Notes under the pieces: model-generated
Seen by the model: only the letters and a program-made list of their open reading frames with translations
What the model was told of the DNA's origin: nothing
Database searches by the model: none
Shown here: piece by piece, positions 15,707-21,569 of the stretch
How the letters are laid out: each line of letters opens with the position of its first letter
Numbering within the stretch: position 1 is the stretch's first letter
DNA from: Clostridia bacterium
GTDB lineage: Bacteria; Bacillota; Clostridia; Christensenellales; Aristaeellaceae
Length of the DNA: 21,569 bases
Direction of reading: 5' to 3'
Assembly: GCA_900759005.1 (NCBI GenBank)
Contig: CAAEUQ010000129.1
Span: 1-21,569 of the forward strand
Translations under genes and position numbers: made by a program

Positions 15707-15778
15707 GATGTGATCAGCGCGGCAGCAAGTGCTACAGGATGCAATCCTGCGCGGCAGCAAATGTCACTTGGCACTGCC
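15707..15778. repeat. 72-bp direct repeat, copy 2
   Basis: Starts GATGTGATCAGCGCGGCAGC and ends GCACTGCC; aligned to 15521-15592. Bases 15764-15778 are the stop and last four codons of the foldase gene. Unlike copy 1 it lacks the outer left arm, so it cannot form the long palindrome. Confidence 0.9.
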
Positions 15779-17143
15779 AAGACGGTCGTAGTGGTAGACG
15801 GGGTTCAGAGCAGAGATCCATTCCGTCAGAGCGTTCGAGTAGGTCTCGCTGATCTTGGAGTCCAGAAGCGAGGATTCCAGCGCATCGTGAATGTCCGAGA
15901 GAGGAACCTCGCCCGCAGGAACGTCCGCGAAATAGTTGATCACGTAAATGCCGTACGCACCCTTGACCGGTTCGGAAATGCCGCCCAGCTCGGCAATCGA
16001 CATCGCACCGGCGGTAAACGCCGCATCATACGCCGTCGAATCCGCCTTCACCGCGTAGCCCTGCGACTTCGTCGGCTCGGCCGTCATGCCCGGATCGCCA
16101 TTGTAGGTATCAATCAGGGATTCGAAGGTTTCGCCGGCGTTGAACTTGTCAATAACCTCCTGCGCTGTCGGCATCAGCTCCGCGTAAAGCGCGTCCAGCT
16201 GTGCCTGTACCGCGTCGATGTCCGCCTGAATCTCTTCCGCAGTGCGCTCGACAACTTCCTCTTCAGCAGGCTCTTCCGTCGCGTCCGCGTCCGCAGTCGG
16301 CTCAGCCGTCGGTTCCGGATTCAGCGCTGCGTCCAGAGCCTCGTTCAGATTGTTCAGCTGGCTGGTCAGATCGCTGTAGCGGGAGGACTGATCCTCGTCG
16401 AACTTGATCAGAACGTGCTTCACCGCACGATAGCCTTCGGGATTCCACGCAATCGTCGTGCCCGCATTGCGCGCGGAATTGTAGGTTGAATCGTTCGCGT
16501 AGTTCTCCTTGTCGGATTCGATCTGCGCTTCGTATGCCGCCTGAACATCCTCTTCGGTCACGGTCACATCCGCGGTCGTGACTTCGTAAAGCTTGTCTTC
16601 AATGTAGTTATGCTTCAGATTCTCGAACACGGAATCATGCGTGTAGCCGATGCTCTCGAGATACGCAATCGCCTGATCGCGCACGTCGTCCAGCGTCTGT
16701 TCGTCGGTCTTCATCTGCTCGCCGATGGTCTGAATGTAGGTCTCCCACATCTCGTCCGCCTGCGCGGTCAGATCGGAAAGCGTCTGCTCGTCCAGATTGT
16801 CCAGACCCAGCTCTGTCGCCTTCGCGTGCTTCACGACTTCTTCCATCAGATGCTGCGCCGCCTGCTGCTTGACCTGCGCGTCCAGACCGTAGGAAGCCAG
16901 ATCGATGCCGTACTGCTGGGAATACATCTGCTCATAATAGGAATACTCTTCGAGCACGTCGTCCAGGAAAATCGCGCCGCCATCGTATTCAACGATTACC
17001 TGCGCGTCGTAATAGGGCTTGTAAAGCTCGACCTGCGCCTCCAGCTCGGCAATGCGTGCCTGAAGGTCTTCGGTCGTTTCCGCAAACGCCAGCGTGCCGA
17101 GGCAGGCGATTGCAAGGAACAGGCAAAGTATTTTCTTCAGCAT
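15764..17143 (-). CDS. Secreted parvulin-like peptidyl-prolyl isomerase / SurA-PrsA-type foldase
   Basis: A 459-residue exported protein likely to assist folding outside the membrane. A signal peptide (residues 1-21, Ala-Phe-Ala cleavage) is visible; Cys14 in AIAC could instead be a weak lipobox. A coiled coil (about 24-42) and a helical SurA_N/trigger-factor-like region (about 55-235) follow. The parvulin-type domain begins at AVKHVLIKF (240-248) and resumes around FNAGETFESLIDTYNGDPGM (334-353), with SQGYAV, a GGISEPV turn and a YGIYVI end strand. Between lies an insertion with a Glu/Pro/Thr/Ala-rich linker and a coiled coil. The start at 17143 follows GAGGAGG by nine bases; in-frame upstream ATGs lie before that site. 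The final codons fall in repeat copy 2. Confidence 0.82.
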   Translation of the reverse strand: MLKKILCLFLAIACLGTLAFAETTEDLQARIAELEAQVELYKPYYDAQVIVEYDGGAIFLDDVLEEYSYYEQMYSQQYGIDLASYGLDAQVKQQAAQHLMEEVVKHAKATELGLDNLDEQTLSDLTAQADEMWETYIQTIGEQMKTDEQTLDDVRDQAIAYLESIGYTHDSVFENLKHNYIEDKLYEVTTADVTVTEEDVQAAYEAQIESDKENYANDSTYNSARNAGTTIAWNPEGYRAVKHVLIKFDEDQSSRYSDLTSQLNNLNEALDAALNPEPTAEPTADADATEEPAEEEVVERTAEEIQADIDAVQAQLDALYAELMPTAQEVIDKFNAGETFESLIDTYNGDPGMTAEPTKSQGYAVKADSTAYDAAFTAGAMSIAELGGISEPVKGAYGIYVINYFADVPAGEVPLSDIHDALESSLLDSKISETYSNALTEWISALNPVYHYDRLGSAK

Positions 17144-17193
17144 TGGGAAAATCCTCCTCATGATCATGCTTTCCGGTTTTCGGAATCATCGCA

Positions 17194-17222
17194 ATTATAA
17201 CATATCGCGATTAAAAAGTAAA
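17194..17222 (-). promoter_or_regulatory. Promoter of the foldase gene
   Basis: On the minus strand TTTACT (plus 17217-17222), 17 bases, TATAAT (plus 17194-17199). It gives a leader of about 45 bases to the AUG at 17143, containing the GAGGAGG site. Confidence 0.7.
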
Positions 17223-17258
17223 ATGTATGCGCATGGTTTTCAAAAAATGTTCACAAGT

Positions 17259-17288
17259 AAGCATTTCAAAGCGTGCTTTGAAATGCTT
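17259..17288. repeat. Hairpin A: 14-bp perfect palindrome
   Basis: AAGCATTTCAAAGC, a 2-base GT centre, GCTTTGAAATGCTT. The pairing can extend outward over ACAAG if four bases bulge on the left. It is not followed by a T-run. Confidence 0.85.
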
Positions 17289-17290
17289 GT

Positions 17291-17314
17291 GGCGGGGGAG
17301 CTTGCTCCCCCGCC
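17291..17314. repeat. Hairpin B: 11-bp GC-rich palindrome
   Basis: GGCGGGGGAGC, TT, GCTCCCCCGCC. It begins two bases after hairpin A. Because such a small loop cannot close tightly as RNA, the real loop would open a pair or two. Confidence 0.85.
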
Positions 17315-17325
17315 AGGCGCCGCGT

Positions 17326-17342
17326 CAAAATCCTCGATTTTG
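17326..17342. repeat. Hairpin C: CAAAATC/GATTTTG
   Basis: CAAAATC, CTC, GATTTTG, a 7-bp stem lying 11 bases after hairpin B. It completes a run of three inverted repeats within about 85 bases. Confidence 0.7.
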
Positions 17343-17414
17343 CCGTCGACAGTTTCGCCTCTCTCGAGCTCTCCCGGAAGTTGCGGATATAAGTCTTTTC
17401 AATATCTTTCTTCA

Positions 17415-17443
17415 TTGACAAACACGTCGGGGTGCGCTATCAT
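17415..17443 (+). promoter_or_regulatory. Near-consensus promoter of the nucleoside/ribose operon
   Basis: TTGACA (17415-17420, perfect), 17 bases, TATCAT (17438-17443). It implies a start near 17450 and a leader of about 28 bases to the AUG at 17478. It is the strongest -35 seen in the window. Confidence 0.85.
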
Positions 17444-17477
17444 GGTTTCAGCGTAATACGGCTTGAGGAGGGAATTT

Positions 17478-18200
17478 ATGGAATACGGGATTCAGCTTTA
17501 CAGCGTGCGCGATTTGACGGAGAAAAATCTGGACGATGCGCTTCGGCAGGTGAGTGCGCTCGGGTATCGGTTCGTTGAATTTGCGGGCTTTTTCGGACAT
17601 TCGGCGGAGGATGTGCGCGCGATGCTCGAGAAATACAATCTCACCGTTTCCGGAACGCACACCGGCTGGCAGGAGATTGCCGAGCGGTTCGAGGAAACTG
17701 TCGCGTATCATAAAGCGATTGGGAACCGCAATATCATCATCCCCGGTGCGGATTTGTCCGATCAGGCGAAGCTGGACGCGTTTGTCGAAATGGTGAATAC
17801 ATTTCAGCCGCGGCTTGCCGACGAGGGGATTCGGCTGGGATACCACAACCATTCGCCCGAGTTTAAGCCGAACCCCGACGGCTCCATGATTCACGATCAG
17901 CTCGTTTACAGAACGAAGATCGATATTGAGATCGACACGTTCTGGGCGTTTGCCGCGGGCGTGGATCCGCTGAAGCTGATGGAGCGGCTGAAGGCCCGCC
18001 TGCGCGTGATCCATATTAAGGACGGATTCAGGGACGGACGCGGAATGCCGCTCGGAAGGGGCGAAGCGCCGGTTGCCGACGTTTATCGGAAGGCGCTGGA
18101 GATGGGCGTTCCGATGGTCGTTGAAAGCGAAACGCTTGCGCCCAGCGGCATGGATGAGGCGCGGGTGTGCATTGAATATCTGAAAGCACAGGAGAAATGA
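17478..18200 (+). CDS. Sugar phosphate isomerase/epimerase, TIM-barrel (xylose isomerase-like)
   Basis: A 240-residue TIM-barrel enzyme of the AP endonuclease 2 / xylose isomerase-like superfamily. It opens with GIQLYSVRD (4-11), has FVEF (32-35), GTHTGW (59-64), GYHNHSPEF (121-129), EIDTFWA (151-157), HIKDGF (179-184) and VVESE (214-218). Asp153, His179 and Glu216 are likely metal or catalytic ligands by family comparison. The start at 17478 follows GAGGAGGG; an in-frame ATG at 17463 is upstream of that site. First gene of a four-gene operon, touching the nucleoside hydrolase. Members act as hydroxypyruvate isomerase, inosose dehydratase, keto-sugar epimerase and others; which applies here cannot be told, though a pentose or hydroxypyruvate substrate would suit its neighbours. 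Confidence 0.85.
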   Translation: MEYGIQLYSVRDLTEKNLDDALRQVSALGYRFVEFAGFFGHSAEDVRAMLEKYNLTVSGTHTGWQEIAERFEETVAYHKAIGNRNIIIPGADLSDQAKLDAFVEMVNTFQPRLADEGIRLGYHNHSPEFKPNPDGSMIHDQLVYRTKIDIEIDTFWAFAAGVDPLKLMERLKARLRVIHIKDGFRDGRGMPLGRGEAPVADVYRKALEMGVPMVVESETLAPSGMDEARVCIEYLKAQEK

Positions 18201-18202
18201 AT

Positions 18203-19132
18203 ATGTGGTTTGAAAAAAAGGGGCTTGATTGGGTTATTCCGCCGGTAGAAGCACAGGTTCGGGCGCTGGAACTGCCTGAGGGCAAAATCGATATGGTGCT
18301 GGATACGGATACGTTCAACGAGGTCGACGATCAGTTTGCGCTCGCATACGCGCTTTTGTCGCCGGAACGACTGAATGTAGAGGCAATCTACGCCGCCCCG
18401 TTTTACAACAGCCGTTCGACCGGCGCGAAGGATGGCATGGAAAAGAGCTATCAGGAAATTCAGCGGCTGCTTGGCAAAATGAATCGAACGGAGAATGTGC
18501 TGCGCGGTTCAGACGCGTTTTTGCAGGAGAGCGGATATGTGGACAGCCCTGCGGCGCGCGATCTGGTGGAACGCGCAATGGCGCGGGCGGACGGCGAGCG
18601 GCTTTACGTGGTGGCGATCGGTGCGATCACGAACGTGGCTTCCGCAATCCTGATGGAGCCTAAAATTTGCGAAAAAATCGCAGTCGTATGGCTGGGTGGG
18701 CATCCGACGAGCTATCCGACGGCGCTTGAATTCAACCTTTCACAGGACGTCCGCGCGGCGCGAATCGTGCTGGACTGCGGATGCCCGCTGACGCTGGTGC
18801 CGTGTCTGGGCGTGGCGAGCCACCTTTTGACGAGCGTTCAGGAATTGAGCGCGTGCATCGGCGGGAAGAATCCGCTGTGCGATGCGCTGGTGGAGCTGTT
18901 CGCGGCGTATTCGGACGATCATTTCGCGTGGGCGAAGGAGATTTGGGACGTATCGACGATCGCATATCTGATCAATCCCGAATGGGTTCCGACGAAGATT
19001 GTTCACAGTCCGCTGCTGACCGACGACAGCCACTGGGCGCACGACGAGAAACGGCATCTGATTCGCGAGGCGTATTTCTGCCGCCGCAACCCGATTTTCC
19101 GCGACCTGTTTGAAAAGCTCGCGCGGGCGTAA
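18203..19132 (+). CDS. Nucleoside hydrolase family protein (IUNH superfamily)
   Basis: A 309-residue protein of the inosine-uridine nucleoside hydrolase fold, which cleaves N-ribosides to base and ribose. The calcium-binding N-terminal motif is present in the longer form DTDTFNEVDD (34-43) instead of DTDPGxDD. GAITNVASAIL (140-150), VVWLGG (161-166) and EFNLSQDVRAA (176-186) match family blocks. The usual HD pair near the C-terminus is WD here (Trp248, Asp249 in EIWDVSTIAYLINPEW). I chose 18203 because AGGAG at 18190-18194 lies eight bases before it; the ATG at 18197, overlapping the previous TGA, would be only two bases away. It is followed by ribokinase, which fits ribose release. Substrate range is uncertain. 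Confidence 0.83.
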   Translation: MWFEKKGLDWVIPPVEAQVRALELPEGKIDMVLDTDTFNEVDDQFALAYALLSPERLNVEAIYAAPFYNSRSTGAKDGMEKSYQEIQRLLGKMNRTENVLRGSDAFLQESGYVDSPAARDLVERAMARADGERLYVVAIGAITNVASAILMEPKICEKIAVVWLGGHPTSYPTALEFNLSQDVRAARIVLDCGCPLTLVPCLGVASHLLTSVQELSACIGGKNPLCDALVELFAAYSDDHFAWAKEIWDVSTIAYLINPEWVPTKIVHSPLLTDDSHWAHDEKRHLIREAYFCRRNPIFRDLFEKLARA

Positions 19133-19141
19133 GGGGGATTT

Positions 19142-20059
19142 ATGATGAAGAAATGCGCCGTAATCGGTTCGATCAATACGGATATGGTTGCGCGTACGCC
19201 GCGCTTTCCCGCGCAGGGCGAATCGATCATTGGAAGTGTGTTCCGCACGGAGTTTGGCGGCAAGGGCGCGAATCAGGCGATCGCGCTGGCACGACTGGGC
19301 GCGGAGGTCTGCATGGCGGGTAAGGTCGGCGACGATCTGTTCGGCAAAAAGTATTTGGAGCATTTGATTGAAGAAAAGGTGAACGTCGATTGCGTCGCCG
19401 TGGAGACGGGCGAAACGACGGGCGTTGCGGATATCTGGGTAGCGGATTCGGGCGAAAACAGCATCATTTCGATTTCTGGCGCGAATGCGAAATGCGATTT
19501 GGATTGGCTGAATGCGGCGCTTGAACGGCTTTCAGACTGTGATATTTTCCTGCTTCAGCTGGAAATTCCGCATGAAACGGTCGGCGCGGCGTTGAAAAAG
19601 CTGTGCGAAATGGGAAAAACGGTGATTCTTGATCCCGCGCCGGCGGTGCCGCTGCCCGCGGAATGGCTCGCGTGTGCGGATTACATCACGCCGAACGAGA
19701 CGGAATTGGAGATCCTGACCGGCGATTTGCCGAAGAATGCGGCGGTCGAAGCGCGGATCCGCCGACTTGTGGGCGAAAGCAATCGAATGGTGATTCATAA
19801 GCGCGGCGCGGAGGGCGCGTTCATCGGAACGAAGGATGGCGTTTTGCCGGTTTCGGGATTTAAGGTGAAAGCCGTGGATACCACTGCCGCAGGCGATACC
19901 TTCAATGCCGGACTCGCCGCGGGACTCGCGATGGGCAAACCGATCGAAGAATGCGTCCGTCTGGCAAACACCGCAGGTGCGCTGGCAGTTACCGCGCTCG
20001 GCGCGCAGGGATGTATGCCAACGCTGGAAATGATTCGCGAGCGATTTGGGATTGAATAG
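19142..20059 (+). CDS. rbsK: Ribokinase
   Basis: A 305-residue PfkB-family kinase that phosphorylates ribose at O5. Signs: GSINTDMVARTPRFP (9-23), the GGKGANQA substrate loop (39-46), TPNETELE (183-190) and the ATP/anion-hole signature DTTAAGDTFNAG (246-257), with Asp252 the catalytic base. The AAGD form is the one found in true ribokinases. Two adjacent ATGs are possible: AGGGGGA lies three bases before 19142 and six before 19145, so the second may be used. It starts nine bases after the nucleoside hydrolase stop and would capture the ribose that enzyme releases. A related role on another pentose or nucleoside is possible, but the call is good. Confidence 0.9.
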   Translation: MMKKCAVIGSINTDMVARTPRFPAQGESIIGSVFRTEFGGKGANQAIALARLGAEVCMAGKVGDDLFGKKYLEHLIEEKVNVDCVAVETGETTGVADIWVADSGENSIISISGANAKCDLDWLNAALERLSDCDIFLLQLEIPHETVGAALKKLCEMGKTVILDPAPAVPLPAEWLACADYITPNETELEILTGDLPKNAAVEARIRRLVGESNRMVIHKRGAEGAFIGTKDGVLPVSGFKVKAVDTTAAGDTFNAGLAAGLAMGKPIEECVRLANTAGALAVTALGAQGCMPTLEMIRERFGIE

Positions 20060-20084
20060 CTCGGTCTTCTGACAGGATGGTTTT

Positions 20085-21314
20085 ATGAATTTGAATGCTG
20101 TGATGGAGTCGGTCATTCGGTATGCGATTGCGGAATCGCTGCCGGAGGCGGCGGTGCGGAAGGCGCTTACCGATTTGCCGCGGGAAAAGGGACGGCTGGT
20201 TGTGATCGCCGTCGGGAAAGCGGCGTGGCGCATGGCGAATGCGGCGCATGAGATGCTCGGCGCGCGTGCGGACGAGGGTGTTGTAATTACGAAATACGAT
20301 CACGCGCTCGGAAAAATCGGCCGTTTGCGGATTTTTGAAGCAGGGCATCCGGTGCCGGATGAGCGCTCGTTTCAGGCGACGCGCGCTGCGATGGACGCGG
20401 TGCGCGGGCTGGGCGAATGCGATCAGGTGCTGTTTTTGCTGTCCGGCGGCGGGTCGGCGCTGTTTGAATCGCCGCTGATTGAACCGGACGAACTGGCGTT
20501 CATTACGCGGCAGCTGCTTGCGCGCGGTGCGGAAATTTCTGAAATTAACTCGATTCGCAAACGGCTTTCCGCAGTCAAGGGCGGTCGGTTTGCGCAGCTC
20601 TGCGCGCCTGCGCAGGTATTTACGATTGCGCTTTCCGACGTGCTGGGCGACGCGGCGGATGTAATCGCGTCGGGCCCGAGCTGTCCGGACGCGTCGACGT
20701 GCGATCAGGCGCGCGCGGCGGCGGAAAAGTATTCGCTCGAAATGAGCGAGCGGGCGCAGGAATGTTTGAATGTGGAAACGCCGAAGATGCTTTCGAATTC
20801 AACCGTTTGCGTGACCGGTTCTGTCCGCGGGCTTTGCGCGGCGGCGGAGAAGGCGTGCGGCGAACTCGGCTTTTGCCCCGAGGTACTCACGACGAGCCTG
20901 AACTGCGAAGCGAGGGAGGCGGGCGCGTTTCTTGCGGCGATTGCGCGCGAACACGCTGGCAGGGGCGAGCGGCGCGCGTTCATTTTGGGCGGCGAAACGG
21001 TCGTTCATCTGACCGGAAACGGCAAGGGCGGGCGCAATCAGGAAATCGTGCTCAGCGCGGCGCGCGGCATGGAAGGGCTGAACGGCGCGCTGCTGTTCTC
21101 CATCGGATCCGATGGAACCGACGGCCCGACTGACGCGGCGGGCGGCTGGTGTGACGGCGAAACAATTCGCAAAATGCGCGAAAAGGGCGTTTGCGCGGAG
21201 GCGGCGCTTCGGAATAACGACGCGTATCGCGCGCTGGACGCAATCGGCAATCTGATTAAAACCGGCGCGACGGGCACGAACGTAAACGATCTGACGGTGC
21301 TGCTGGTGGAGTAA
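20085..21314 (+). CDS. Glycerate 2-kinase, GckA/MOFRL type
   Basis: A 409-residue type-2 glycerate kinase, which converts D-glycerate to 2-phosphoglycerate. Visible features: VGKAAWRMA (43-51, Lys45), the nucleotide-binding LLSGGGSALFESP (118-130), INSIRKRLSAVKGGRFA (154-170), SDVLGDAADVIASGPS (184-199), and in the C-terminal MOFRL domain GGETVV (302-307), GKGGRNQE (313-320) and GSDGTDGPTDAAGG (341-354). Length fits the family. AGGATGG lies about six bases upstream of the ATG. It is the last gene of the operon, ending at a strong terminator. A glycerate kinase beside a TIM-barrel isomerase recalls hydroxypyruvate/tartronate pathways, but no hydroxypyruvate reductase is present. Confidence 0.9.
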   Translation: MNLNAVMESVIRYAIAESLPEAAVRKALTDLPREKGRLVVIAVGKAAWRMANAAHEMLGARADEGVVITKYDHALGKIGRLRIFEAGHPVPDERSFQATRAAMDAVRGLGECDQVLFLLSGGGSALFESPLIEPDELAFITRQLLARGAEISEINSIRKRLSAVKGGRFAQLCAPAQVFTIALSDVLGDAADVIASGPSCPDASTCDQARAAAEKYSLEMSERAQECLNVETPKMLSNSTVCVTGSVRGLCAAAEKACGELGFCPEVLTTSLNCEAREAGAFLAAIAREHAGRGERRAFILGGETVVHLTGNGKGGRNQEIVLSAARGMEGLNGALLFSIGSDGTDGPTDAAGGWCDGETIRKMREKGVCAEAALRNNDAYRALDAIGNLIKTGATGTNVNDLTVLLVE

Positions 21315-21325
21315 CCGCGCTGGTG

Positions 21326-21372
21326 AAAAAATAGAAGCAATCGCGAAAATAATGCGATTGCTTCTATTTTTT
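21326..21372. terminator. Bidirectional terminator, 19-bp stem
   Basis: A perfect inverted repeat of 19 bases, from A6-TAGAAGCAATCGC (21326-21344) to GCGATTGCTTCTA-T6 (21354-21372), with a 9-base loop. The A and T flanks make it work on both strands. It ends the nucleoside/ribose operon and covers the stop codon of the convergent small pseudogene. Confidence 0.9.
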
Positions 21373-21541
21373 GACAGGGAGCAGATCGTTTTCCCGCAGC
21401 GGAAAATGTCCTCACCGTCGGGAAGGTTTGCGGCATCATCAAGCTCGATGATAAAATGTGCAATCCTTCGGATATGCCATCGTCGACAATCATCCCGCGC
21501 TTTCCACTGGCTTTTATAATCACATCATCATAAAACTCCAT
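21364..21541 (-). pseudogene. Small DUF4926-like protein, disrupted by two frameshifts
   Basis: From the ATG at 21541, five bases after a strong GGAGG site, the frame reads MEFYDDVIIKASGKRGMIVD and on to SEGLH. Adding one T at the T4 tract (plus A4 at 21453-21456) shifts to IIELDDAANLPDGEDI, and adding one T at a second T4 tract (plus 21403-21406) shifts to FPLRENDLLPVKK then TAG at 21364-21366. The restored protein would have about 59 residues with the pattern of small DUF4926-type proteins: a GMIV turn, IIELDD strand, and a final NDLLPV. Without correction the first frame runs antisense into the glycerate kinase, which is not credible. It may be a decayed gene, or the bases may be lost in sequencing. 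Confidence 0.55.
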
Positions 21542-21569
21542 AAATACCTCCCAAAGCAAGCGAATCGCG
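21542..21569. other. Right edge, ribosome binding site only
   Basis: On the minus strand this holds GGGAGGT, the ribosome binding site of the small pseudogene. The remaining bases could belong to the end of an upstream minus-strand gene, but too little is present to tell. Confidence 0.4.

Larger units (their letters stand above)
15383..15763. other. Intergenic region with promoter and repeats, no gene
   Basis: About 380 bases without a credible gene. It holds the YfhO promoter at its left end, then a palindromic repeat (15465-15592), a GCCGCC/GGCGGC hairpin at 15613-15629, and a terminator hairpin and second repeat copy (15678-15778). Open frames here on the minus strand are short, Arg/Ala rich and built from the repeats. 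Confidence 0.7.
17223..17414. other. Divergent intergenic region dominated by hairpins
   Basis: The wider gap between the foldase start (17143) and the isomerase start (17478) holds the two divergent promoters at its ends. Between them, this stretch contains three consecutive hairpins (17259-17342) and otherwise no gene I can support. Confidence 0.6.

Noticed and set aside
15521..15778. Possible CRISPR array
   Set aside because: Only two long repeat copies with a 114-base spacing, internally palindromic, and no cas genes; spacing and number do not fit.
15439..15780. 113-codon minus-strand open frame across the repeats
   Set aside because: It repeats the same Ala/Arg-rich peptide twice because it is made of the DNA repeats, and no ribosome binding site precedes it.
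17186..17226. AT-rich imperfect palindrome considered as a dif recombination site near the skew change
   Set aside because: It does not match known dif arms and is explained by the foldase promoter (TTTACT-17-TATAAT).
21038..21559. 173-residue protein read from a TTG near the right edge
   Set aside because: After about 30 residues it leaves the plausible small protein and runs antisense through the terminator and into the glycerate kinase gene. The frameshifted small gene explains the start better.

Overview
The window looks like chromosome from an anaerobic, fairly GC-rich Firmicute, probably an uncultured gut-type Clostridium relative. The grounds are strong AGGAGG-type ribosome binding sites on nearly every gene, an anaerobe-type hybrid cluster protein, a YesL (DUF624) gene in an MsmX/UgpAE-type sugar ABC operon, and a YfhO membrane protein. 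The lineage is inference. No tRNA, rRNA, CRISPR, phage or insertion-sequence genes were seen.

Region 1 (about 95-6057) is a carbohydrate uptake locus. A minus-strand operon runs ATPase, two permeases, solute-binding protein, YesL, and ends in a terminator at 95-128. A DeoR-family regulator (5295-6035) is divergent. The shared intergenic region holds good promoters in both directions and a dense inverted-repeat cluster that is probably the operator.

Region 2 (about 6160-9279) is a nitrosative/redox stress unit: hybrid cluster protein (Hcp) with an upstream ferredoxin-like partner on the minus strand, and a divergent Crp/Fnr regulator of HcpR type. A perfect palindrome, TTCAACA-N4-TGTTGAA, lies between them.

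Region 3 (9448-11378) is a two-gene plus-strand operon, an M20 amidohydrolase overlapping a nucleoside phosphorylase-like gene by ATGA. It ends in a strong hairpin that faces a second terminator serving the convergent operon.

Region 4 (11456-15442) is a minus-strand pair, a YfhO polytopic membrane protein followed one base later by a DHHW/AlgX-like secreted or anchored protein, behind a TTGATT-17-TATAAT promoter. This is probably a cell-surface glycan modification unit.

Region 5 (15465-17342) holds a secreted parvulin-like foldase gene flanked by palindromic repeat DNA. On its 3' side are two 72-bp repeat copies, each next to a hairpin with the same CTTCC loop but different, self-complementary stems; the last codons of the foldase gene lie inside one copy. 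On its 5' side is a tight cluster of three hairpins.

Region 6 (17415-21372) is a plus-strand operon behind a near-consensus TTGACA-17-TATCAT promoter: TIM-barrel isomerase/epimerase, nucleoside hydrolase, ribokinase, and type-2 glycerate kinase, ending in a perfect 19-bp terminator. It reads as a riboside/sugar salvage pathway.

At the right edge is the remnant of a small DUF4926-like gene. It can be read through only by restoring one base at each of two T4 tracts. The most unusual items are the covarying-stem repeat pair, the triple hairpin cluster, the double-frameshifted small gene, and the unusual nucleoside hydrolase placed in a kinase operon.
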